DNA of 64,000 nt from Flavobacterium sp. N502536 (lineage in GTDB: Bacteria > Bacteroidota > Bacteroidia > Flavobacteriales > Flavobacteriaceae), in contig NZ_CP110011.1 in assembly GCF_025947345.1 (NCBI RefSeq), positions 2,294,001-2,358,000 on the forward strand, read 5' to 3'. Position numbers and translations under genes: made by a program. Below are positions 8,915 through 17,200 of this stretch, piece by piece. A model generated the notes under the pieces. It was not told the origin of the DNA. It saw only the letters and a program-made list of their open reading frames with translations, and did not search any database. Numbering within the stretch: the first letter of the stretch is position 1; every line of letters begins with the position of its first letter.

Positions 8915-9916
8915 CTATTGAAAAGCATAAACCAGACCCACGCCTAAGACTTGTCTTAGCTGGGCTCTTGGTCCGTTGTTCACCTGTGAGGTTGTTCCGG
9001 TAGCAGGATCCCAAACGTCTATTTTGGTTTTGATATCGTCGTCATAAACCAGGTGTACACCAATATTGGCTTTTACATAAGCATTTACCACAAGGTCCAG
9101 ACGGGTATCATAATCGATGTCGACATTTCCAAATTTGTTCAGATAATCGGTGTACAAACTCAGCCTGTTTTCGTAAAAAATATTTTTGTAAATCTCGGTT
9201 TTCATGTATCCGGTAAGCAGAATACCAAACTCGGCTTTAACCTTCTGTCCGTTTTCTAGTAAAATCTTAGAATTTGGATCCATAGGGTCTACCATATAAG
9301 TCGCTTTTCGAACCCCAAAGGCTCCCTGATTGGCTAAGGCCTGATCCAGAACCAAAGTAGTTTTTAAGGTTATTGGAGAGAAGTAAAGCGTTCTGTTTTT
9401 CTTTTTATTAGAGTTTTCAGCTCCGGCTCCAAGAAAGACATAAGCAGGTGCGAAAGGTCTGGAGATCGCAACATCCTTATTTGGGTAATTGTATCCGTCG
9501 GTAAATTGCGTATTGAAGTTGAATTTTGCCGAATAATACCAATTGGAGATGGTATCTTTTCTAAAACCGTAAGTCGAGTTGAATAAAATAGCATCATCGG
9601 TTTTTCGGAGTTCGGTACCGTCTTGCTGGTTTAAACCGTATTTTATAATAAGTTCATTCGCCCATTTGTGGTTTCCTCTAACGTAAGTTCGGTTAAATTC
9701 GCCTTTAAAAAGTCCTGAAATCGAACTTGTTCCCCCTGCACTCCAGTTTACAAAAGCAATCTCAGAAATGTCAAAACCCAATTGATTTTTTTTTGTCCAG
9801 TTTGACGGTGGAGCAGGTAATTCACCCGGGTCTAAAGTCGTTTGGATGATTTGGGCAAAGTTATTTGAAGTACACAAAAGCAACAAAAGCAAAAGGGTAG
9901 AACGCAATAATTTCAT
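8915..9916 (-). CDS. DUF3078 outer-membrane-associated protein
   Basis: This 333-residue exported protein has a signal peptide (MKLLRSTLLLLLLLCTSNNFA) and the DUF3078 hallmark near residues 40-75: NQLGFDISEIAFVNWSAGGTSSISGL. Repeated beta strands such as WYYSAKFNFNTQFTDGYNYP and the final LGVGLVYAFQ suggest an outer-membrane barrel. Its function is unknown; the domain is common in Bacteroidota. I chose the ATG at 9914-9916 because it starts directly on the signal peptide; the longer frame from a TTG at 9943 would prefix charged residues. It lies 32 bp after dxs on the same strand and is probably co-transcribed with it. Confidence 0.75.
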   Translation of the reverse strand: MKLLRSTLLLLLLLCTSNNFAQIIQTTLDPGELPAPPSNWTKKNQLGFDISEIAFVNWSAGGTSSISGLFKGEFNRTYVRGNHKWANELIIKYGLNQQDGTELRKTDDAILFNSTYGFRKDTISNWYYSAKFNFNTQFTDGYNYPNKDVAISRPFAPAYVFLGAGAENSNKKKNRTLYFSPITLKTTLVLDQALANQGAFGVRKATYMVDPMDPNSKILLENGQKVKAEFGILLTGYMKTEIYKNIFYENRLSLYTDYLNKFGNVDIDYDTRLDLVVNAYVKANIGVHLVYDDDIKTKIDVWDPATGTTSQVNNGPRAQLRQVLGVGLVYAFQ

Positions 9917-9948
9917 TGTGATTTTTATTTTTTGACAGCGCAAAATAA

Positions 9949-11736
9949 TTATTTTGTGTCGTTTGAAAAAAGATTTACCAAACTTTTAACGTCAATTTTA
10001 CACAATTGTTGTAACTGATTTACTGTTCCGTGCTCGATAAACTTGTCGGGAACACCTAAAACTTCGATAGTATTTTTGAAATTGTTTGAGGCTGCAAACT
10101 CTAAAATGGCACTTCCAAAACCACCATTTATAGCACCATCTTCGATCGTAATGATCCTCTCAAAACTTGAAAAAACATCATTTAAAATATTGATATTTAA
10201 TGGTTTAATGAAAGGAAAGTCGTAGTGGGCGATGGTGTCGGAATTGGAACATTCGCTTAGTGCTGCGGTTACATTATTTCCAATTGTTCCGGTGGATAAA
10301 ACGGCTGTTTTTGTTCCTGTTTTTAAGCAGGTCGCTGCACCAATTTCAATTTTTTTGTAATGTCCGAAATTTTCTACTTCCCAATTTGGTAAAACGCCAC
10401 GGCCTCTTGGATATCGAATGGCAATGGGATGATTTAATCCTAACTGAGCGGTGTATAAAATATTTTGTAAAGCAATTTCATTGAGAGGAGCATAAATAAT
10501 AATGTTCGGAATAGCGCGTAAATAGGCAATGTCAAAAACACCGTGATGTGTCGCACCATCTTCGCCTACCAAGCCTGCTCGGTCCAGACAAAAAATAACA
10601 GGGAGGTTTTGCAGTGCAACATCGTGAATGACCTGATCGTAAGCGCGCTGTAAAAAAGTCGAATAAATATTGCAATACACAATCATACCCTGTGTAACCA
10701 TTCCTGCCGCAAGTGTTACGGCATGTTGTTCGGCTATTCCCACATCAAAAGCACGTTCCGGAATCTCGTCCATCATAAATTTAAGCGAACTTCCGGAGGG
10801 CATTGCAGGAGTGATTCCGATAATCTTTTCGTTCTTTCTGGCTAAATCTAAAATAGTCAGACCAAAAACATCCTGATATTTGGGGGCTAAGTTTTCTTCT
10901 GATTTTGAATAAAGCTCTCCGGTCGAAGCATCAAACTTTCCGGGTGCATGGTACTTTACCTGATTTTCTTCGGCTTGCTGTAAACCTTTTCCTTTTGTGG
11001 TAACAATGTGCAGGAACTTTGGGCCCTTTATTTTTTTTAAGCGATGGAGTTCTTTGATTAATGCCGGAAGATCATGACCGTCAATCGGACCCGAATAATC
11101 AAAGTTTAACGATTTGATGATGTTATTCTGCTTTGGATTTTTCCCGTTTTTAACGGCTGTTAAATATTTTTTCAAAGCACCCACACTCGGATCAATTCCG
11201 ATAGCATTATCATTTAAAATCACCAAAAGATTAGCATCTGTAACCCCGGCATGATTTAAACCTTCAAAAGCCATCCCCGAAGCAATTGACGCATCGCCAA
11301 TTACAGCAACATGCTGTTTGTCGAAATCGCCCTTTAGTTTTGAGGCAATGGCCATTCCAAGTGCCGCCGAGATAGAAGTAGAGGAGTGCCCTACACCAAA
11401 AGTATCGTAAATACTCTCGCTCCTTTTTGGAAAACCGGAAATACCTTCCAGTTGCCTGTTGGTATGAAAAATGGCTCTTCTCTCTGTCAAAATTTTATGA
11501 CCGTAAGCCTGATGGCCAACATCCCAAACCAATAAATCGTCGGGCGTATTAAACACATAATGCAGCGCGATAGTCAATTCGATTACACCCAGACTGGATC
11601 CTAAATGCCCTTCTTTGACCGAAACAACATCAATAATAAAATCGCGTAATTCTTGTGCGACCTGAGTAAGTTGCGCTTCGGGTAACAAGCGTAAATCGGC
11701 GGGATTGTGTATGTTGGAGAGTAAGTTGCTTTTCAT
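9949..11736 (-). CDS. dxs: 1-deoxy-D-xylulose-5-phosphate synthase
   Basis: This 595-residue thiamine-diphosphate enzyme condenses pyruvate and glyceraldehyde-3-phosphate, the first step of the MEP isoprenoid pathway. Visible motifs are GHLGSSLGVIELTIALHYVF with WDVGHQAYGHKILTERR at the N terminus, the TPP motif GDASIASGMAFEGLNHAG ending near LNDNAIGI, and the transketolase pyrimidine part with FDVGIAEQHAVTLAAGM and DRAGLVGEDGATHHGVFD. At about 595 residues it is slightly shorter than the E. coli enzyme (620), within the family range. It is followed by the DUF3078 gene. A -7 box (11751-11758, minus) lies 14 bp upstream of the start. Confidence 0.96.
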   Translation of the reverse strand: MKSNLLSNIHNPADLRLLPEAQLTQVAQELRDFIIDVVSVKEGHLGSSLGVIELTIALHYVFNTPDDLLVWDVGHQAYGHKILTERRAIFHTNRQLEGISGFPKRSESIYDTFGVGHSSTSISAALGMAIASKLKGDFDKQHVAVIGDASIASGMAFEGLNHAGVTDANLLVILNDNAIGIDPSVGALKKYLTAVKNGKNPKQNNIIKSLNFDYSGPIDGHDLPALIKELHRLKKIKGPKFLHIVTTKGKGLQQAEENQVKYHAPGKFDASTGELYSKSEENLAPKYQDVFGLTILDLARKNEKIIGITPAMPSGSSLKFMMDEIPERAFDVGIAEQHAVTLAAGMVTQGMIVYCNIYSTFLQRAYDQVIHDVALQNLPVIFCLDRAGLVGEDGATHHGVFDIAYLRAIPNIIIYAPLNEIALQNILYTAQLGLNHPIAIRYPRGRGVLPNWEVENFGHYKKIEIGAATCLKTGTKTAVLSTGTIGNNVTAALSECSNSDTIAHYDFPFIKPLNINILNDVFSSFERIITIEDGAINGGFGSAILEFAASNNFKNTIEVLGVPDKFIEHGTVNQLQQLCKIDVKSLVNLFSNDTK

Positions 11737-11750
11737 TGTAAGGTAAAAAG

Positions 11751-11758
11751 CAAATTTA
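11751..11758 (-). promoter_or_regulatory. Candidate -7 box of dxs
   Basis: TAAATTTG on the minus strand matches TAnnTTTG just upstream of dxs. No TTG is present at the expected -33 distance. The leader would be very short, under 10 nt. Confidence 0.3.
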
Positions 11759-11827
11759 CGGTTTTAAATTTAATTATTGTTTTTTGAATGTTTAACGCGA
11801 ACCTTAAATAGATGGTTTTTATAGAAA

Positions 11828-11856
11828 TGAGGCAATTAAAAGCGTTAATTGCCTCA
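11828..11856. promoter_or_regulatory. Operator-like dyad 1 upstream of the Fic gene
   Basis: TGAGGCAATTAA (11828-11839) and TTAATTGCCTCA (11845-11856) are perfect 12-bp arms around a 5-nt spacer. The dyad lies about 10 bp upstream of the predicted -7 box, covering the -33 region of the Fic promoter. Confidence 0.6.
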
Positions 11857-11865
11857 AAAAATCGC

Positions 11866-11873
11866 TATATTTG
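11866..11873 (+). promoter_or_regulatory. Candidate -7 box of the Fic gene
   Basis: TATATTTG fully matches TAnnTTTG and lies 26 bp upstream of the start codon. Its last two bases overlap dyad 2 and dyad 1 covers the upstream side. The nearest TTG (11849-11851) gives a 14-bp spacer, shorter than usual. Confidence 0.45.
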
Positions 11874-11900
11874 AGGCGATTAATTTTATTTATTGCCTCA
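11872..11900. promoter_or_regulatory. Operator-like dyad 2 overlapping the Fic start codon
   Basis: TGAGGCGATTAA (11872-11883) and TTTATTGCCTCA (11889-11900) repeat the 12-5-12 design of dyad 1 with 10 of 12 arm positions paired. Centre-to-centre distance between the dyads is 44 bp. The final A is the first base of the ATG. Confidence 0.6.
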
Positions 11901-13012
11901 TGAGCTACAATTGGCAGTTACCGGACTGGGAAAAATTCGCATATGATGATACTGTAATAGATTCATTATGTGTTGAATTTGCATTTGAAACAGGAGAGGT
12001 AAAAGGACTTGTCGATTCCTTGTCAACGATAATTCAGCAGGAAACTATTTTACAATTTATGATTTCAGAAGCGATCAAAACTTCTGAAATAGAAGGTGAA
12101 TTTTTTAGCAGGGAAGATATAATGTCTTCTATTAAGAAAAATTTAGGGATAACCGGTGTTTTTGATTCTATTCGAAATAAAAATGCACAGGCAATTGGAA
12201 AGCTGATGGTCACAATAAGGAATGCCTATTCAGATAAACTAACGGAATTTTCGATAAAGCAATGGCATGGCATTTTGATGGAATATTCAAAACATATTAG
12301 TCCTGGAAATTACAGATCCGGAGAAGAACCGATGCAAATTATTTCGGGTAGTTATGGTAGAGAAACGGTTCATTTTGAGGCGCCTCCATCCAAACAGGTT
12401 CCTGATGAAATGAAAAAATTCATTCAATGGTACAATGCTTTTGAAGTCAAAGCCACGGATTTTAAAAAAGCACTAATTAAAACAGCTATTGCACATTTGT
12501 ATTTTGAAAGCATTCATCCGTTTGAAGATGGAAATGGAAGAATTGGAAGGGCTATTGCTGAAAAATGTCTTTCGGAATCTTTAAATCGACCTGTTTTAAT
12601 GAGTATTTCAAGTGCGATTGAGAAAAATAAAAAAAAGTACTACCAATCTTTAAAAGAAGCTCAAAGCACTATGGAGATTACAGATTGGATTTTTTATTTC
12701 TCTAATTTGATTTTAGACGCTCAAAAAAATGCGAAACAAATTATACTTTTTACATTAAGTAAAAGCAAATTTATGGACGAGTTTAAGGATAAAATGAATG
12801 AGAGACAGACAAAAGTTGTTTTGAAAATGTTCGAAAAAGGAACTTCCGGTTTTGTGGGCGGGATGACGGCAATAAAATACATTTCGATTGCTAAAACTTC
12901 AAGAGCAACTGCAACAAGAGATTTACAGGATTTGACAGAAAAGAAGATTTTGATGCCAAGAGGAGAAGGCCGAAATCGTTCGTATGATTTGAACCTGGTT
13001 ATCAAAAAATAA
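11900..13012 (+). CDS. Fic family protein (DUF4172-Fic-winged helix)
   Basis: This 370-residue protein has three parts. An N-terminal DUF4172-like segment (MSYNWQLPDWEKFAYD, residues 1-85) carries the inhibitory helix motif TSEIEG at 61-66. The Fic core has the catalytic loop H206-PFEDGNGRIGR. A C-terminal winged helix-turn-helix (about 295-365) contains SRATATRDLQDLTEKKIL. Fic enzymes usually transfer AMP to hydroxyl side chains of target proteins; here activity should be held back by the intramolecular inhibitory glutamate. The start is the ATG at 11900; an in-frame TTG at 11849 would lie inside the upstream operator-like dyad. The DNA-binding domain and the paired palindromes suggest autoregulation. 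The target is unknown. Confidence 0.9.
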   Translation: MSYNWQLPDWEKFAYDDTVIDSLCVEFAFETGEVKGLVDSLSTIIQQETILQFMISEAIKTSEIEGEFFSREDIMSSIKKNLGITGVFDSIRNKNAQAIGKLMVTIRNAYSDKLTEFSIKQWHGILMEYSKHISPGNYRSGEEPMQIISGSYGRETVHFEAPPSKQVPDEMKKFIQWYNAFEVKATDFKKALIKTAIAHLYFESIHPFEDGNGRIGRAIAEKCLSESLNRPVLMSISSAIEKNKKKYYQSLKEAQSTMEITDWIFYFSNLILDAQKNAKQIILFTLSKSKFMDEFKDKMNERQTKVVLKMFEKGTSGFVGGMTAIKYISIAKTSRATATRDLQDLTEKKILMPRGEGRNRSYDLNLVIKK

Positions 13013-13079
13013 GTAAAAGCTTCACCTTATATTAGCGCTTTCTTGACTTTAACTCAGGGGAAATTATTTCAAAAAAACC

Positions 13080-13087
13080 TATTTTTG
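13080..13087 (+). promoter_or_regulatory. Candidate -7 box of tadA
   Basis: TATTTTTG matches TAnnTTTG only 5 bp before the tadA ATG, so a transcript from it would be leaderless or nearly so. No -33 TTG is seen. Confidence 0.35.
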
Positions 13088-13092
13088 CACTT

Positions 13093-13536
13093 ATGATAAA
13101 TCCCTTCACCGACGAATATTTTATGAAAAAAGCTTTGCAGGAAGCTGAAATGGCTTTTGATAAAGGCGAAATTCCTGTTGGAGCAATCATTGTAGTTGCC
13201 GATAAAATCATTGCAAGAAGTCACAATTTAACCGAATTGCTTAACGATGTTACGGCTCATGCCGAAATGCAGGCCATAACCGCTGCGGCCAACTTTTTAG
13301 GCGGAAAATATCTCAAAGACTGCACTTTATATGTTACCCTCGAACCTTGTCAGATGTGTGCGGGAGCTTTGTACTGGAGTCAGATTTCAAAAATTGTTTT
13401 TGGTGCACGTGATGAGCAACGTGGTTTTATGACCATGGGAACCAAATTGCACCCAAAAACGACCGTAGTTTCAGGAATCATGGCCAATGAAGCCGCCGAT
13501 TTAATGAAACGTTTTTTTGTGGAGAGACGTAAGTAA
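13093..13536 (+). CDS. tadA: tRNA adenosine(34) deaminase
   Basis: This 147-residue zinc deaminase converts adenosine to inosine at the wobble position of tRNA-Arg(ACG). The active-site signature is H56-A-E58 (TAHAEMQA) with P85-C86-QM-C89 (LEPCQMCAGALYW). The conserved N terminus DEYFMKKALQEAEMAF supports the chosen ATG. A free cytosine deaminase is the main alternative, but size and spacing fit TadA best. The stop codon abuts the stop of the convergent gene with no gap. Confidence 0.92.
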   Translation: MINPFTDEYFMKKALQEAEMAFDKGEIPVGAIIVVADKIIARSHNLTELLNDVTAHAEMQAITAAANFLGGKYLKDCTLYVTLEPCQMCAGALYWSQISKIVFGARDEQRGFMTMGTKLHPKTTVVSGIMANEAADLMKRFFVERRK

Positions 13537-14070
13537 TTAGAATAAATATCCTCCAAGGTAAACACATATAAACATCATAAAGCAATTAAAGCAGATGATA
13601 TTATAAAACATATTTTCGGAGAAGCCTTTTTTTGAAAGTAGTATTTTTGTACTTATCCCTATTGAAATAAGGAGAATAAGACAAGCGTAGAATTGAATCC
13701 CATTAATGCTAAAGCCACTTGAAAGAAGATCGGTGTAGTTTCTTGTTTTGGATTTTATTTTTGTTACAAATTTAAATAGTAAGGAAGTTTCAATTTCAAT
13801 ATTATTTTCTTCAATGTATTCTTTTGTAGTAGAAAAAGTAAATCCTTTATGTGTAAAATAATGATAAGAAACTTTTTGTCCGGATTTTCCTGAAGTTCGA
13901 ACAAAGTACTTAGTTATTGTATCATTAGTTTTTGAAGAGGGTAAAATATAATAGTCTGCAAAAGCAATTAAAATCAAAAATGAAATTATCCCCAGCAGAT
14001 ATATAATGATATTTTTATTTTTAATGATAAATTCATTTTCCGTAGAATAACTGTTGGAGTTGCGGGACAT
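13537..14070 (-). CDS. Unknown three-helix membrane protein
   Basis: I do not recognise this 177-residue protein. Hydrophobic segments at about residues 22-44, 123-143 and 155-176 look like membrane helices. A polar segment of about 75 residues between the first and second helix (TKYFVRTSGKSGQKVSYHYF) is probably soluble and beta-rich. The second helix is followed by ISTKILLSKKG. Its stop directly abuts the tadA stop on the other strand. It is AT-rich and may be a lineage-specific gene. No function is assigned. Confidence 0.6.
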   Translation of the reverse strand: MSRNSNSYSTENEFIIKNKNIIIYLLGIISFLILIAFADYYILPSSKTNDTITKYFVRTSGKSGQKVSYHYFTHKGFTFSTTKEYIEENNIEIETSLLFKFVTKIKSKTRNYTDLLSSGFSINGIQFYACLILLISIGISTKILLSKKGFSENMFYNIICFNCFMMFICVYLGGYLF

Positions 14071-14299
14071 TTTTTTTACGTATTAAGATATATGAAATAT
14101 AGTGTTTTTGTAATAACTTTTTTTGAATTTTCAACAAAAGTTAAATAATTCACTCTGCTGAATTTTCCTCTTAAAAGATTTAGAAAAATACATTATATTT
14201 ATGCAATATAATTGACAAACCACTAGTTAATCATAGAGCGGTTAAAGCTAAAACATGCTGTCAATTTCCAAATTCATAAACCTGTAATTCTAAATTAAA

Positions 14300-17200
14300 G
14301 TGAAAGTAAAAGGACTATTTCTCGCGTTTTTTGTGTTTTTTATTTTTCAATCCTGCGGCAGAAAATCAGCTGCCGATTTCAATTCCGATTTTTCATTATT
14401 CAAAGAGTACATTGTCAGTTTTACGGGAGGAATCGTCTCTTCGGAATCTGACATTAGAGTCGTTTTGGCTTTTGATAAAAAGGAATGGAAAGTCAATCAG
14501 GAATTAGACGACGATTTATTTGATATTTCGCCAAATGTCCGTGGAAAAGTAGTGGCGCTTTCGACCAATACGATTGCTTTTATTCCGGAGAAAAAATTAG
14601 AAGCAGGAACAGAATATCAGGTGACCTTAAACTTAGACAAGCTCATCACTATTCCGAAAGAGAAGGAGGAGACACTTTCGAAATTCAACTTCACAGTCAA
14701 AACAATCAAGCAGGATTTCACCATCAATACGATGGATATTCAATCGTACAGTAAAGATTACCAGTATCTGAACTGCGTTCTAAAAACGGCAGACAATATG
14801 GATATCGAAACGGCTAAAAAATTAATTACGGCCCGTCAGAATGGAAGTGATCTTAAAATTAAATTCGAAAAAAAATCAGGCTCAGCCAAAGAATTCAATT
14901 TTAAAATTGACAGTATTCAACGCTATTTAGAAGCTTCGAATCTGGAAATCGCATACGATGGCGGTGATTTTGATATCGACCAGAAAGGGCAATTGGATTA
15001 TGCCGTTACGGGTTTAAAAGAATTTAAAATTGTAAAAGTTGATATTCCCGAGGGAAGCAATCAGTCCGTTGTAATTAATTTTTCGGAGCCCTTAGAAAAA
15101 GGCCAGGATTTTAAAGGATTGGTTTCGATTCAGAATACCAACAATCTCAAGTTTTCGACTCAGGGAAACCTGCTGAAAGTATATTTTAGCAATACAGCAC
15201 CGGAGAAAAAAGAAGTGCCAGTGCCGGTAGCGGTAGAAGAAAGCGCAGCTATAGCTGTTGATTCTGCAGCTGTTGTGGTCGATTCTGCAGCGGTAGCGAC
15301 CGATAGTGCCGTGGTGGTAGTTCAGGAAGAGGAAGCTAGTCCGGAGCCGGAACCCGTTTTATCGGGGGAATTGCTGCTTGAAGTTTTTCAGGGAATTGAA
15401 AGCCAGTACGGCAAAAAGATGGACGCAAATTATACCGAAAAAATCAATTTTGACCAGATAAAACCGAACGTTAGATTTGTTAAAAACGGAACCATCCTGC
15501 CAAGTTCAAACAATCTGAAACTGAATTTTGAAGCGGTAAATTTAAGTGCTGTAGATGTAAAAGTGTATAAAATTTATAAAAATAACATTCTTCAGTTTCT
15601 GCAGTACAATGAGCTGAACGGAAGTCAGAATCTCAAGAAAGTGGCGCAGCCGGTGGCGAAAACCACACTGAATTTAATTGAGAGCAAACTGATAAATCCG
15701 GCGAAGTGGAACACCTTTGCTTTGGATTTGTCTAAAATAATTACGCCTGAACCGGGAGCTATTTATCGCGTAGAATTTGTTTACAAAAAGAAATATTCAC
15801 TGTACAAATGTGAAACGTCTGAAGGAGATTCAGAAGGCGAAGAGGAAGAAGAGGTAGATGAAGATGATGTAAACTACAGTGGCAATTCGTACGATGATTA
15901 CTATTATGACGATTATGACTGGCGAGAAAGTCAGGACCCTTGTTCAGGATCTTACTATTATAATGCCCGAATTGCGACCAATATTTTAGCAACAGATTTA
16001 GGAGTTATAGCCAAAAGAGGTGAAAATAAATCGTACTTATTTGCCGTAAATAATATTGTAACCACAGAACCTGTTTCGAACGCAAGAGTGGATTTGTACA
16101 CCTTTCAACAGCAAAAAATTGCGACTGCGGCTACGAGCAGCGAAGGGATTGCTTCGTTTCAGCTCAATAAATTTGCCTATTTCGCTATCGTTACTTTGGG
16201 GGATCAATCGACTTATGTGAAACTGGATGACGGATATTCGTTATCGGTAAGTAACTTTGATGTTGCAGGGGAGACTTTGCAAAAAGGGTTAAAAGGGTTT
16301 ATCTATGGAGAGCGTGGCGTTTGGCGTCCGGGAGACAATGTGTATTTGTCCTTTATCTTAAACGATGCGTCGAATAAACTTCCGAAATCACATCCAATTA
16401 AATTGCGACTGAACGATCCGAATGGTAAAACGACCTATCAGACCATTCAGAAAACAAATGACCTGAATCATTATAGTTTTATAGTTCCAACAAGTGCCGA
16501 TGCGCCAACCGGAAACTGGGAAGCAATGATAAGTGTGGGAGGTGCTAAGTTTTACAAAAGCATAAAAATAGAAACGATCAAACCGAACCGTTTAAAAATC
16601 AAGAATACGTTCTCCAGAAAAACACTATCGTCCTCTTATCCTAACAACAGCAATCTTGAAGTGACCTGGCTTCATGGTGCCATTGCAAAAAATCTGAATG
16701 TAGAAATGCAGGCGAAATTTTCGCAGCAAACAACTACTTTTAAAGGCTATGAGAAATTTAATTTTGACGATCTGGTACGCCAGTTCAGCACGGAAGAGAT
16801 CAATGTTTTCTCCGGAAAATTAAACGAGAGTGGAAGAGCTTCAGTTCCTATTCAGCCAAAACTGCAAGGACAGGCTCCGGGAATGCTTCGCGCTTCATTT
16901 ATTACAAAAGTATATGAAGAAGGAGGCGATTTCAGTACCGATGTTATTTCGACGACCTATTCACCTTACAAAACCTACGTAGGGATAAAAGCACCGGAAC
17001 CTAATAAATACGGAATGCTGGAAACCGGAAAGAACAACCGTTTTGATATTGTTACCGTGGATGAAAACGGAAGACCAAAATCAGTTCGAAATCTGGAAGT
17101 AAAAGTGTTTAAAGTAGACTGGCGTTGGTGGTGGGATGCTTCCAGCGATAATCTCTCGAATTATAATTCATCAAATGCGACTACCTCTTATAAAACCCTT

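Noticed and set aside
11849..11899. Longer Fic start from a TTG
   Set aside because: The extra codons would lie inside the two operator-like dyads and the -7 box, and the DUF4172 N terminus begins at the ATG at 11900.
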